Source: Scheffersomyces stipitis CBS 6054 (taxonomy: Eukaryota; Ascomycota; Pichiomycetes; Serinales; Debaryomycetaceae). From it: DNA of 64,000 nt. Shown here in pieces: positions 35,594-46,600 of the stretch. Position 1 is the first letter of the stretch. The number at the start of each line of letters is the position of its first letter. The stretch spans positions 1,488,001 to 1,552,000 of the forward strand of contig NC_009042.1 of NCBI RefSeq assembly GCF_000209165.1, read 5' to 3'. The notes under the pieces are model-generated. The model searched no databases, was not told the DNA's origin, and saw only the letters and a list, made by a program, of their open reading frames with translations. Position numbers and translations under genes: made by a program.

Positions 35594-37612
35594 ATGACCA
35601 GACTCTACCTTCATTTGTGGATAGCCTCAGCGCTACTCTACGGCACCGCAGCTGACGTAGTTCGCGCAACGGACGATACATCCATTTCCGACTTCTCTGG
35701 TTTGCTCATAGCTACGTCTACCAAAAAAAAAGACACATCCACCACGGCCAACGCCGCCGATACCGAAGGAATAGTCAAGCTCACGCTACCAAAGGTTACA
35801 ACTACAGACGATGATAATACGTCAGGAAGGACTTCCACGCCGTCTGCCTCTATTACATCTGGACTTATTTCCCCCAACAAGACTATGGAGAGCCCAGAAG
35901 ACAAGCTGATTTTTAAGCTCTTGTTAACGATACCCACCGACGACTCATACTATAACGCTCATTTCCAGGTTGGAAAGTCTGAAAACCAGGTAGACTTGCG
36001 GCTAGATTTGATCCAGCCGGAAGTCTGGGTCATGAACGATAATGCGTTCTTTGACTGTGACCATATTGATGAATGGTGGAGTTCAGAAGAAAAGGCATAC
36101 AGTCAATCCTCAGACTTGCCAGCACTGATAACCACTGAATTAGAATACTTGGCTACAGTATGTGGGCAAGGGGGCCTCTACACACTGTCTACTGGCACTG
36201 CCATGCCTACTGCCACAGTTGATGGCCTAGAAAACGGCGACCCGTACTTAATTCCGTATATCAACGTAATTGAAGCATCAGGAGTATTTGCTACCGACGA
36301 TATACGATTCAATCTCTCGACGGGTGCCCTGTTTTTGATGCCTAACTTTACGTTTCTCAACGTTAACCACACCAACATGTATTTCGGAGGATTGGGAGTG
36401 GCAGGAAACCCACGAGGCTCAGGTTTTCTCGATACTCTAACTGAGAGAGGAATCATCAAGTCTTCAGGTTACTCCCTTTGGTTCAATAACCAGACTGGTA
36501 CGGATGCTCTTGGGCAGTTGATACCAGGTGTTGTAGATTCCAAATACTATGACGGCGACTTCTATGTGTTTGACATGTTGCCTCACTCTGGTATCCGTTT
36601 TCCTGTGGCAGAGCAATGGGCCAACAATGTGTTGGATGGGTTGATTTTGCCAACGTTGCAGATCGACGATGTTCGTGTAGTAAATCTGAACAGCAAACAG
36701 AGTCTCTCGTTAAAGTCGCTGAACGAACCCATTCCGATCATATTGGACTCAAGGTCTACGTATAATTACCTTCCCCTAGATGTTATTGTAAATTTGGCCA
36801 TCCAGCTCAATGCTTACTACAGTAACGAAGCTGGAAGATGGTTGGTAGAATGTGACACTGTAGCTGATTCGGGAGGATTGTTCAGTTTTGTATTCGAAGG
36901 TTTGCAAATCAGAATCCCACTTTCGGAGTTCATGTCTGAAGCCTACTTTCAGGGAAGTCTCTTGAAATTCTCCTCTGGTGAAAGAGCCTGCTATTTGTCA
37001 GTCTTACCTACAGATCTGAACGGTTTCAACCTGCTCGGATTGCCGTTTATCAAGAACATCTACCTTGCTGTGGATAACGCTGGACAGCAGATAGCCTTGG
37101 CCAATTCAAATAGAAATCTTGTATTGGAGAAGGACGATTTCTCTGCAGTAGATAGCACATTCTCCCAGACTACAACGGTTGCAGCTGGAGGTTCTTCAAG
37201 CGCACGAAACGCGTCAGTTTCGATTGCATACATTGAATCCGGATTCATTCCGTTTGCTACTAAAGTCAACAATACTTCTGAGCAAGAGTTGACCTTCACC
37301 TTTTCTACAGTTAGCGACAGTCTGAATAATGCAGTATTGGATATTCCAGCAAGGTTCTCTGGTGCAATCATCAGAAGTGGGGAGATCATCGTGACTGGAG
37401 TTCAGACAGGGACAGGTAGTGGTGCATTCAGCACTACCACGATCCTTCTACCAGGAATGGCTAGTGCTGCAAGTGAAAGAACAACCAGTACCAATGCTGC
37501 TCGCAGCTTAAAGGGAAATACTATTGGAAACAGCATTCTCCACTCACAGCATAGTCTCAGCATAACAGTGGTGTTAGTGTTTTCGTTGATCATAGGCATT
37601 TGCATTTTATAG
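35594..37612 (+). CDS. Yapsin-like GPI-anchored aspartyl protease homologue with degenerate active sites
   Basis: 672 aa, secreted: signal peptide at 1 to about 20, a Ser/Thr-rich pro-region (about 40-100), a pepsin-like bilobal domain (about 103-510), a Ser/Thr-rich stalk, and a hydrophobic tail (about 653-672) typical of GPI attachment. Pepsin-fold marks are present: NMYFGGLG near 261-268, GFNLLGLPFIKNIYLAVD near the domain end, and a VEC disulphide region. The first catalytic motif, normally DTGS, reads DLIQ (138-141), and the second, normally D[ST]G[ST], reads DSRS (385-388). D138 and D385 remain but the flap-side Gly/Thr are lost, so proteolysis is doubtful. Yps7-like members of the yapsin family are possible orthologues. 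Probably a cell-wall protein. Confidence 0.82.
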   Translation: MTRLYLHLWIASALLYGTAADVVRATDDTSISDFSGLLIATSTKKKDTSTTANAADTEGIVKLTLPKVTTTDDDNTSGRTSTPSASITSGLISPNKTMESPEDKLIFKLLLTIPTDDSYYNAHFQVGKSENQVDLRLDLIQPEVWVMNDNAFFDCDHIDEWWSSEEKAYSQSSDLPALITTELEYLATVCGQGGLYTLSTGTAMPTATVDGLENGDPYLIPYINVIEASGVFATDDIRFNLSTGALFLMPNFTFLNVNHTNMYFGGLGVAGNPRGSGFLDTLTERGIIKSSGYSLWFNNQTGTDALGQLIPGVVDSKYYDGDFYVFDMLPHSGIRFPVAEQWANNVLDGLILPTLQIDDVRVVNLNSKQSLSLKSLNEPIPIILDSRSTYNYLPLDVIVNLAIQLNAYYSNEAGRWLVECDTVADSGGLFSFVFEGLQIRIPLSEFMSEAYFQGSLLKFSSGERACYLSVLPTDLNGFNLLGLPFIKNIYLAVDNAGQQIALANSNRNLVLEKDDFSAVDSTFSQTTTVAAGGSSSARNASVSIAYIESGFIPFATKVNNTSEQELTFTFSTVSDSLNNAVLDIPARFSGAIIRSGEIIVTGVQTGTGSGAFSTTTILLPGMASAASERTTSTNAARSLKGNTIGNSILHSQHSLSITVVLVFSLIIGICIL

Positions 37613-37728
37613 TGCAACAAAAGTCGTTTGTAAGATTTGTAATGAGCAATAATTAGTGTATGATAATATAGTAATAATAGAAATAATAGTAATATATTAA
37701 TAGTCATAAGTTCACTATTTAACCAGGA

Positions 37729-39006
37729 CTATAATTTGCGCAACTCTATGTCGTCACCATCATCCGTAGTGTCATTGGTGGGATCAATGTTTTCTATATC
37801 GTCATTTCTGGCCTTGAGACTCACATAACCATCGTTGTCAATGCTCTCATTGTACCTATAGTAGTTGTACCAGATTATATCAGCAAATGTAATAACCAAT
37901 CCAAGACCATTGATAATACTAAGTTTGTCGCCGAAGATCAAGGAACTCAACAAGATCGTGAGCAATTCTTTGAAGATACCAGCAACTGATAGCGTGATCA
38001 CCTGTGCAACAGTTAACAACTTAAATTCACACAATGTCATCATAAATGCTAAGAAGCCGGGAATAATCATTAACGATAACGTTCCAACAAGACCCCGTAC
38101 TTCCCACACATGAGAATCAGTGAAGTTTGTCCATCCTTCAAAAATTAAACCTAAGAAAAATAAGATGAGACACATTGAAGGAGAAATGTAGAATATGGTA
38201 GATATGGAGTTGCTTGTGTATGGATTCCTTTTCAACAACAACTGGGTAAAAGACCATCTAAGGCCCGACATAACCGAAGCTCCTATAACTAATATGATTC
38301 CAATGCTATTGTGGGTATCTTCTTCGTCTGGTTCGTAATCATCTGGTTTTTTTACCATCATAATTACGGAACCTGTCATGACTAAGACTATACTGACTAA
38401 ACGCCAATTGAACTTTTCAAGCCTGAAAAGAAGTCCGAACATGAGAACAAACATCAACGACGAAGTTTTCAACATAGTGTACAAACTTAAAGAGATGAAT
38501 TTGAAAGAAACGTTGGAGAGACCTATGTCCCCAGCAGATGCTAACGAACATGGAAAGATCTGTTTCAAATATGCAATGGAGTCCATTCTGAACGTCCTTA
38601 AGAATTTTGAGAAGGAGTTGTCTGTTGGGTCAGCAACTTCGTTGACTGTGGGTCGTAACTTGGGTCTACTGTATAGTACGATGCAGCTCATGATCATAAG
38701 ACAGAACTGGTGGAAGGCAGTGATGAGAATGGGGAACTTGAAATCGAGTCCGTCTTTGCCAAACATCCACTTGTTGTAGATAGAGATCGACAACGAGAAG
38801 AAGTACCACCCCAAGATGTAGATAATGGCTTCTGCTGTGTTATAAGACTTCAGAGGATTTGAGGACTTGGAAGAAGAATTCTGGTTGTTGCTGTTATTGC
38901 TGCTATTGCTACTATTGATGCTGCTGCTACCTCCCATGGCATTGTGGCCAGTGCTAGACGACGAGAGCGTTCTATTTCGGTACGGCAGATTGGGTTCATG
39001 AGACAT
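37729..39006 (-). CDS. YMD8: Triose-phosphate-transporter-family membrane protein, putative nucleotide-sugar transporter
   Basis: 425 aa; S. cerevisiae Ymd8 is 442. The cytosolic N-terminus is Ser/Asn-rich (about 15-50). About ten transmembrane segments follow, beginning IIYILGWYFFSLSISIYNKW with the TPT signature N-K-W. The conserved central block SAGDIGLSNVSFKFISLSLYTMLKTSS and the C-terminal half block WSFTQLLLKRNPY...FKLLTVAQVITLSVAGIFKELLTI are present. The tail is acidic. The family carries nucleotide sugars or phosphorylated sugars. Ymd8 is placed in early-secretory (COPI) vesicles, and its substrate is unproven. The first ATG is used. It is divergent from SEC1 across 1.5 kb. Confidence 0.85.
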   Translation of the reverse strand: MSHEPNLPYRNRTLSSSSTGHNAMGGSSSINSSNSSNNSNNQNSSSKSSNPLKSYNTAEAIIYILGWYFFSLSISIYNKWMFGKDGLDFKFPILITAFHQFCLMIMSCIVLYSRPKLRPTVNEVADPTDNSFSKFLRTFRMDSIAYLKQIFPCSLASAGDIGLSNVSFKFISLSLYTMLKTSSLMFVLMFGLLFRLEKFNWRLVSIVLVMTGSVIMMVKKPDDYEPDEEDTHNSIGIILVIGASVMSGLRWSFTQLLLKRNPYTSNSISTIFYISPSMCLILFFLGLIFEGWTNFTDSHVWEVRGLVGTLSLMIIPGFLAFMMTLCEFKLLTVAQVITLSVAGIFKELLTILLSSLIFGDKLSIINGLGLVITFADIIWYNYYRYNESIDNDGYVSLKARNDDIENIDPTNDTTDDGDDIELRKL

Positions 39007-40547
39007 GTTCCGTTTGAAGCTGTTGACGTATGAAGGTATGGTGAAAACGTGTAACTGGAGTTTAGCTCATCGAGATTGACGACGAGATTCAACGGTAAAG
39101 AATGTCAGAATGTACTAGTTGAGTTCTAGTTGCAGTGTTCTGGTTGAAGTCTTCCTATGAATATCGAAGAATGGATGAAGAAAACGAATTCAAAAATGGA
39201 TTATGGGTACCTCTGATAATGAATGATATTCAGATATTCAAAACAGATTAGAACGAATTGAGATCACTCTGATATTTGCACTCTTATGCGATGATTTTGG
39301 GTTTGTTGTTATGTTCTGCTAACTTAAATAGGGTCTCTAATTGTAACTAGAAATGAATTGTCGACCGAGGATCAATATTACAATGAAATTTTGTGCAGAA
39401 ATGTATGAGAGAACAAACAACAATTGTATTCTTCAGGGAGGTAATCGAATATGAATTAAATAATAACGAAGATTGGGAATAACAGCGAATATATCAAACT
39501 CTATAGTCTATTGCCCGGACAGTTTCGTCAGATCTAGACTTTAAATTAAAATTGGTGTTGTGTTCCAAAAAGTGGACTTGTCTAGGCGCGCTGTCATTAA
39601 TTTCTTGGTGTAAACGTACGCAACCAAATAGCGAGAAAGTGAAATAGAGAGAACCCATGAAGAATACAAGCCCAAATATCTCCTACCTGTTTTGTTTTGG
39701 CACATTCAGTGCAGAGTTTTGGTGTAGAGCTCGCTCTAGCGAATTCCAGTTTGTAGTACGATTGGTGTTCTGTCAATGATGGTACCATATTCTTGAGGCA
39801 TTCTACCTCTGTTTCTGTTCTTCAGTTAGACAAATAGCGGTGGGCAGTTCTCGGGAGCTTTCGCGAAAAAAAAAGCTGTTACCAGAACCCTCACTAATAG
39901 TGGTCGCACTTTTGTCACTAAATCTCCTTGCTGTCCCTCACTAAATGTACATCACCACCTTCGCCTCACTACTTCATGAAGCCCAGTTCCACTAAGAAGT
40001 AGACTTCTGCTGGGTTTCTTTCTGGCTTCACTCTGTCTCCACATGGACTTGGAACTTTGTAAATGGTAATAAAACGCGATACCGTATGCCTTCTTTGGCA
40101 CTGAAACGTTCCTTCTCTCGCCCCGATTAGGCTATTCTCACTTGCCTCGTTGGGTAGTGCCCTCTGATCACAAGAATCAGATTCTCTCCACCATTTCTGT
40201 CACTAAGTTGCGCCTCATAGTGGGGAGAACACTACCACATAAAACAATAGTAAATTTCAGCGACTATTGTTACCATCGAATCGTTGACGAAGACGAGTAA
40301 ACAAAATTCGCTTATTTCAAGAGAAGAACCTCCTAAACAGAAGCGAAATTGCCAATTCTACTGTCTTCTGTCAGTATTGATAATTGTTTTTTTCTCATAA
40401 ACCTTAATTAAATTGAATGATAATTTCTGAATAGACTCCGAAGATTTTTCAATCATTTCTCCCTTTATAAATTCTGCATTCTGCTTACTTTGATTCACAT
40501 TTATTCACTTCTTTCAGCTGCTAACGTCACTTTTCACTTATTCCACA
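39007..40547. other. Divergent promoter region, YMD8 and SEC1
   Basis: 1.54 kb with no convincing gene; short frames only. A TATA-like element lies before SEC1. Confidence 0.45.
40466..40472 (+). promoter_or_regulatory. TATA-like element TATAAAT
   Basis: TATAAAT 75 bp before the SEC1 ATG. Position and sequence fit a yeast TATA box, inferred only. Confidence 0.3.
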
Positions 40548-42773
40548 ATGTCCAAGAATAAGGACCCCAACTCGCTAATCAACCTTCAGCGAGAATACAT
40601 CCTCGACCAGCTCAAACTGGTGCAAGAACCAGGTCAATTGTACAACTTGATCCTTGACGATACCACAGAGACTGTCATCAACCAGGTGCTCCTGAAGGAA
40701 GCCTTGCTCAGAGTCGTCACTTCCATAGAAAAGATTGATGCCAAACGTCGTCAAAACACATACTTAAGAGCCATCTACTTTGTCGATTCTACCATCTACA
40801 ACTACAAGTGCATACTTGCTGATGTCCAAACCAATCGTTACAAGGGAGGTATAGGCCTTTTCCTTCCGTCTCTTCCTAACAATACCAGGGTAAGAAGCTT
40901 CTACGAGACAAAGTTCATCAACAATCCCCGAGTCAGTGCCTATTTCGACAACACTGCTTCCATCAAATACATCGAGGCAAACTTCTATCCAGTGGAAACG
41001 AGGGTATTTCTCACTGATAGCAATACCCCCAACTCGATGCCTATTTACTACAACGAAAACTGCATGGATTATGTGCTTGATCAGATTAAAGCCTCAGCTA
41101 GAGCCTTAGTGAACTTGATGGTGTTGACGGGAGAGTATCCCCTAGTTCGATTCTACTGTCCTCAGGATGCTACCCATGCGGCTTCGAGATTACCAGAATT
41201 GCTTGCGGATGAGTTTCAGCGCCAAATTGACGATTACGCCAGGTTGAATCACGACTATCCTCCTCAAGGTAACCCAGATAAACCTCGGTCGATTCTATTG
41301 ATAACTGACCGAACGATGGATCTCTACGCTCCTTTGCTCCACGAGTTCACCTACCAAGCTATGGCTATGGATATCGTGTATAGTTTGGAAAGATCAGGCA
41401 AGTACAACTACAAGTCTGAAAATGAAAAGGGGGAAATTCAGGAAGTAGAAGCGGAGCTTGAAGATGAAGATGACGAAGACTGGGTCAATTTGAGACATTT
41501 GCATATAATCGAGAGTTCAGAATTGATCTTCAACAAGATCCAGGACATGATCAAGAACAACCCCCTTATGATAGACAGATCTAAAGCCCAGACACTGGGA
41601 GACTTGATGTATATAGTGGCTCATTTGAAGGGATTTGACGAGGAAAGAAGACATATGACATTACACAAGACCTTGATAGACGAGTGTCTCGATATCAATG
41701 CTCTGCGTAAGCTTGCTGAGTTTGCCGCTGATTTCGAACAGACATGCGCTGCAGGTGGAACCAGTTTCGAAGGGGAAAGGAACAAAAATTTGCATGATGA
41801 TTTAATTGTACTATTAGCCAGAGATGATTTACATATCAACGACAAAATGAGGTTGGTGTTGATCTACGGCTTGTATCGGGGTGGGTTGATTGAGGCCGAC
41901 TTTAAGAAACTTGTCAAGTTTATCGGAGTCAACGACAGGCAGATCATTTCTTTGATCTCACGTTGTTTCACAAACTTGCACAAGTTGGATTTCCCTGTAG
42001 TGAAACTGGATGTCAAAGACAAGAAAGTAGTCAAGGAGATGTTTCACACTATCAACAACGAAGGAACTTACAATACTTCGAGATTTTCTCCAGGTGTAAA
42101 ACGAGTAATGCAGAACGCTGCCAAATACCAGTTGGATGAAGACTGGTTTCCGTACTTTAGAGACAAGCCTTTGGAAGAAGATATCCCAAACGGCGATTCA
42201 AGAATGTCTCCATCCACAAGTGGATTGCACTCGAATGGAGGCTCGTTGAGAAATGTCAGAATCAAGGCATCTTGGGCCCAGACATCAGCAAGAGCCGGTA
42301 GTCAAATTGGTAGACCTAAGCAGCGCATCTTTTGTTTTGTGGCTGGTGGAATCACATATTCAGAGATGAGATCTATATATGAGTTGTCCAACAGCTTGAA
42401 TAAGGATTTTTACATTGGCTCAGAGTCGATCTTGAAACCAAGAGACTTCTTGATTGGCTTGCAGGGGATCGATAAGGCCAAGTCGTTAGCTGATTTGGAT
42501 TTACACATTGCCAAGCCTAAGCCTACTGACCCACCCATGTACTTGTTTGATGATGGTCGTCCCAAACCCATTCCAGCACAGGCTGGAGGAGGTCGTATTG
42601 CACCACACGAACTTCCACCTCAGGTTCAGCAGCAGAGACAAAATGCTCCAGGCAGTAACGGTAACGGACCAGTCCCTAGTCATTACCAGAAGAGGGCGTC
42701 CGTGGGTTCGACAGAGGTTCCGGACAAGACTAAAGAAAAAAAGAGACTGAAGTTGAAGAACTTGTTCAAATAA
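40548..42773 (+). CDS. SEC1: Sec1/Munc18 protein for exocytosis
   Basis: SM protein that binds assembled exocytic SNARE complexes (Sso/Sec9/Snc) at bud sites and promotes vesicle fusion. 741 aa; yeast Sec1 is 724. The N-terminus LQREYILDQLKLV is that of the family. The SM-core blocks are PRSILLITDRTMDLYAPLLHEF, DWVNLRHLHI, HLKGFDEERRHMTLHKTLIDECLD and KMRLVLIYGLYRGGLIE. Near the end, RIFCFVAGGITYSEMRSIYELS matches the conserved domain-1 closing segment. The C-terminal tail is Pro/Gln/Gly-rich and finishes in a lysine-rich cluster, as in yeast Sec1, where the tail binds SNAREs. The single ATG fits the family start. Confidence 0.95.
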   Translation: MSKNKDPNSLINLQREYILDQLKLVQEPGQLYNLILDDTTETVINQVLLKEALLRVVTSIEKIDAKRRQNTYLRAIYFVDSTIYNYKCILADVQTNRYKGGIGLFLPSLPNNTRVRSFYETKFINNPRVSAYFDNTASIKYIEANFYPVETRVFLTDSNTPNSMPIYYNENCMDYVLDQIKASARALVNLMVLTGEYPLVRFYCPQDATHAASRLPELLADEFQRQIDDYARLNHDYPPQGNPDKPRSILLITDRTMDLYAPLLHEFTYQAMAMDIVYSLERSGKYNYKSENEKGEIQEVEAELEDEDDEDWVNLRHLHIIESSELIFNKIQDMIKNNPLMIDRSKAQTLGDLMYIVAHLKGFDEERRHMTLHKTLIDECLDINALRKLAEFAADFEQTCAAGGTSFEGERNKNLHDDLIVLLARDDLHINDKMRLVLIYGLYRGGLIEADFKKLVKFIGVNDRQIISLISRCFTNLHKLDFPVVKLDVKDKKVVKEMFHTINNEGTYNTSRFSPGVKRVMQNAAKYQLDEDWFPYFRDKPLEEDIPNGDSRMSPSTSGLHSNGGSLRNVRIKASWAQTSARAGSQIGRPKQRIFCFVAGGITYSEMRSIYELSNSLNKDFYIGSESILKPRDFLIGLQGIDKAKSLADLDLHIAKPKPTDPPMYLFDDGRPKPIPAQAGGGRIAPHELPPQVQQQRQNAPGSNGNGPVPSHYQKRASVGSTEVPDKTKEKKRLKLKNLFK

Positions 42774-43698
42774 ACATTAGACATTAGCTTATAGATATTA
42801 GCTAGATATATGTAGTAAATACTGATGGGGAGACGTCAATTCTTTTAATAAGGGGTTCTAATAGTAGATTTAGAGTAATGAAGTATCACCAGCAGTAGAA
42901 TTTATAGAAACGATGTGCTGCGGTCAGCACAAATAGTGACAAACTAATTTACCGTAGAATATCGTAGAAGCAATGTGAAGAAGTAACACCATATGAATTT
43001 ATAGTGTTTAAACAGTTTTTAGTGCTTTAGTCATTAAGCAAACTCGGTTCAAAGTTTGAAAATGCTGGAACGAACTATGGAAGGATGAACCACAGCAATT
43101 GAGTATTGTTTCAAAAATGCATTCCTGGTATGAATTATTAGAATAGCTATCTTTACTCTGACGGTACTCCATTTGAGCCTTGGGTGCAAATTAGTGCTAT
43201 ATATAGGAATACAGTCGGGCCGTTTGTCATCCAGATTGTGCGAAATTTTACAGGAGAAGTTGGAGCTGAGATAACTGGAATAGAGAAAAGACATGTATTC
43301 GGCAAAAGAGGTTGGGAATATTAGTGGGAATGTTCTAATTGTGTCAGTATGTTCACCATAAAAGTCAGACTCCTCTTTTATCCACGTAGCCTTGCTATAT
43401 CCCTCCTCTGGAGAACAATATTTAGCTTCCATATTATTTTCAATTCCTTCTGTGACAGGAAACGATCTCGGAACTGTTTCTTCTTTAGGAAACACCGAGA
43501 GCCATTTATCTCAATTAAGCGCGCTGCTTGGCTAAACCAGATTTGTAATCAATACACGGCAGTGTTACCCGGCCTTAGATACGGATGAAAAAGTCTGTAG
43601 AGACGTGCTCTACTTGGTAGGCTTTACTTTTGATTTTTCCTTTTTTCTTTTCTTCTTTAAGCTTCTCTGTAACTTCATTTATCCTCAGAAATCGCGCC
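42774..43698. other. Intergenic between SEC1 and YCF1
   Basis: 925 bp, the YCF1 promoter region with a candidate Yap1-type element (separate entry). Frames here are unsupported. The YCF1 frame is open back to 43630 without an ATG. Confidence 0.45.
43027..43033 (+). promoter_or_regulatory. Candidate Yap1/Cap1 response element TTAGTCA
   Basis: TTAGTCA lies about 670 bp before the YCF1 ATG. Yap1 binds TTAGTCA-type elements, including in the S. cerevisiae YCF1 promoter. A 7-bp match can occur by chance, so it is suggestive only. Confidence 0.3.
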
Positions 43699-46600
43699 AT
43701 GGAACAACTCGACTTGCTATCTGTGGACGCGTCTCACGCTCCTAATGGTTGGAGTCTTCTCAGCAATTTGCCTATGGTGTATGGAAATTTCGTAGAAATG
43801 GGCAAATCTGGCCACCACAAGGGTGTTCATAATGGAACTTCTTCGGCAAAGAACGACTCGTGGTTACTGTGTAACACGCAAAGTGACGGCTGGGGGCCCT
43901 TGTCGTCCGAATACAACGATATAACGCCGTGTTTCCTACAAGGTGTGCTCTTTGGGCTTTCTGCTATTCTTATGATAGCAGTAGGTCTGTATCAAGTTTA
44001 CAGTCTCAGAAAGAGAAAGATATCTGTTTCCAACAGAAAGTCATGGTCATTTTACACCAAGTTGCTCTTGGTCGTATTTCAATTGGTGTTGCAAGTGGCA
44101 TTGGTGGGTCTCTATGGGGACGTCGGTATCATCAAAACGTCTCTCGTACTCAATGCTATCGCAACTGTAGTAGCATTTGCTATTCATTACATAGAACAGT
44201 ACAAGCTGACAATTCCAAATGGCGTATTGTTATTTTACTGGTTGTTTCAGATCATATTAAACCTTGGACGTATAGTCAACAGCCATTTGCGTAATGAGAG
44301 CCATACCCAGTTCGCAGTAGTAGTCATTTTGTCCACTGTCAATTCTCTTTTCATTCTTGTCATAGAGGTCGTTTTTACAATGCAGCCGTTGACCAGCTAC
44401 ACCAAATTAATCCGTGAATCACCATATGATACTGCTAATGTCTTTTCCAGAATCACATTCGACTGGATGGGTGCTTTGATGAAGAGAGGCTACGAGAAGT
44501 TCTTGACCGAACGCGACTTGCCTCCTTTGCCAGTAGAATTGAAGGCCTCTGCCACATCTAATCGATTCGGCAACTTTTGGGAGGGCCAATCGAAACCATC
44601 GTTGTTTTTGGCTATTGCAAAAGCCTTTGGTGCTGAATTTATGCTTGGTGGAGTCTTTAAAGGTTTGCAAGATGCCTTGGCTTTTGTGCAACCACAATTG
44701 TTGAGGTTGTTGATCAAGTTCGTCAATGACTATTCCGAGTCGCAGAAGGCTGGTTCTCCTATTCCGTTAACCAAAGGTTTATTGATAGCTGTGTCGATGT
44801 TCGTCGTCTCTGTGGTTCAGACTGCATGTTTGCACCAGTATTTTCAAAGAGCCTTTGACACAGGTATGAAGATCAAATCGTCTTTGACTTCAGTTATCTA
44901 CAATAAAGCTTTAGTCTTGTCTAATGAAACTAAGCAAGAGTCATCTACTGGTGACATTGTCAATTTAATGTCTGTCGATGTACAAAGATTACAAGATTTG
45001 GTACAGAACTTGCAAATCATCTGGTCTGGTCCATTTCAAATTTTCTTGTGTTTGTATTCGTTGCATGGTTTGATCGGTAATTCGATGTGGGCTGGTGTAG
45101 CAATTATGGTAGTCATGATTCCTTTGAATGCGGTCATTGCAAGAATCCAAAAGAGTCTTCAAAAGACCCAGATGAAGAACAAAGATGAGAGATCGAGATT
45201 GATCAATGAAATCTTGAACAATATCAAGTCGTTAAAGTTATACGGTTGGGAACAACCTTATTTGCAGAGATTGAACCACGTTAGAAATGAGAAGGAATTA
45301 AAGAACTTGAAGAAGATGGGAATTTTCAGTGCCTTCTCCAACTTCACGTGGACTTTGGCTCCTTTCTTGGTCAGTTGCTCTACTTTTGCTGTTTTTGTCT
45401 TGACGGAAAAGAATAGGAGTTTGTCTACAGACTTGGTTTTCCCAGCCTTGTCATTATTCAACCTCTTGTCTTTCCCTCTTGCTGTAGTTCCCATGGTTAT
45501 CACTAACATTGTAGAAGCCCAGGTAGCTGTTTCCAGATTGACTAAGTTCTTAACTGGTACTGAATTACAAGAGGATGCAGTTATCAAGGCTCCCAGAGTC
45601 AGTAAGATTGGTGAAACTGCTGTATCCATTTCCAATGGTACTTTCTTGTGGTCAAAGGCTAAAGGTGATCTGAACTACAAAGTTGCACTTTCCAATATCA
45701 ACTTGTCTGCTAAGAAGGGCCATTTGGATTGTATTGTAGGGAAGGTTGGTTCAGGTAAGTCTTCCATCATTCAGGCTGTTCTTGGTGACTTGTACAAGCT
45801 TGATGGTGAGGTGAGAATTCATGGTAAGACTGCCTATGTCTCTCAAGTACCGTGGATTATGAACGGAACTGTTCGTGACAACATTCTTTTCGGCCACAAG
45901 TACGATGCTGAATTCTATCAACATGTCTTGAAGGCTTGTGCTTTGACTGTGGACCTCAGCATATTGCCTAAGGGAGATAGTACTGAAGTAGGTGAAAAGG
46001 GTATTTCTCTTTCTGGTGGTCAGAAGGCTAGATTGTCATTGGCTAGAGCTGTATACGCTAGAGCTGATGTTTACTTGTTGGACGATCCTTTGAGTGCTGT
46101 AGATGAACATGTCGGTAAGCATTTGACCGATCATGTTTTGGGTCCAAATGGTTTGTTGAAGACGAAGTGTAAAATTTTGGCAACCAACTCCATCAAGGTG
46201 TTGAGTATTGCTGACAACATTCACTTGGTCAGTGATGGAAGAGTTGTTGAACAAGGTACTTACGACGATATATTCAAGCAGGAAAATAGTAAGATTCGTC
46301 AATTGATCGAAGAATTTGGTAAGAAGAAAGACAGTGGAACCAGTACTCCTACTAAAGAAATTAAAGACGAAGAAGATGAAGAACCTAAGGACAATGTGGA
46401 TTTGGCCAACTTGGATTCGGACTCTGATTACGAAGTGGGCAGTTTGAGAAGAGCCTCAGATGCTTCTCTATTGGCCGAGGATGAAGTTGGCTTGTCGGAC
46501 CAAGAAGAGGATGAAGATGAGGAATCTAAGGCTAGAAAGGAACACCTTGAACAAGGTCAAGTCAAGTGGGAAGTCTACAAGGAATACGCCAATGCCTGTA

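Noticed and set aside
43630..43698. N-terminal extension of YCF1 (23 codons)
   Set aside because: No ATG in the extension; first ATG is at 43699.
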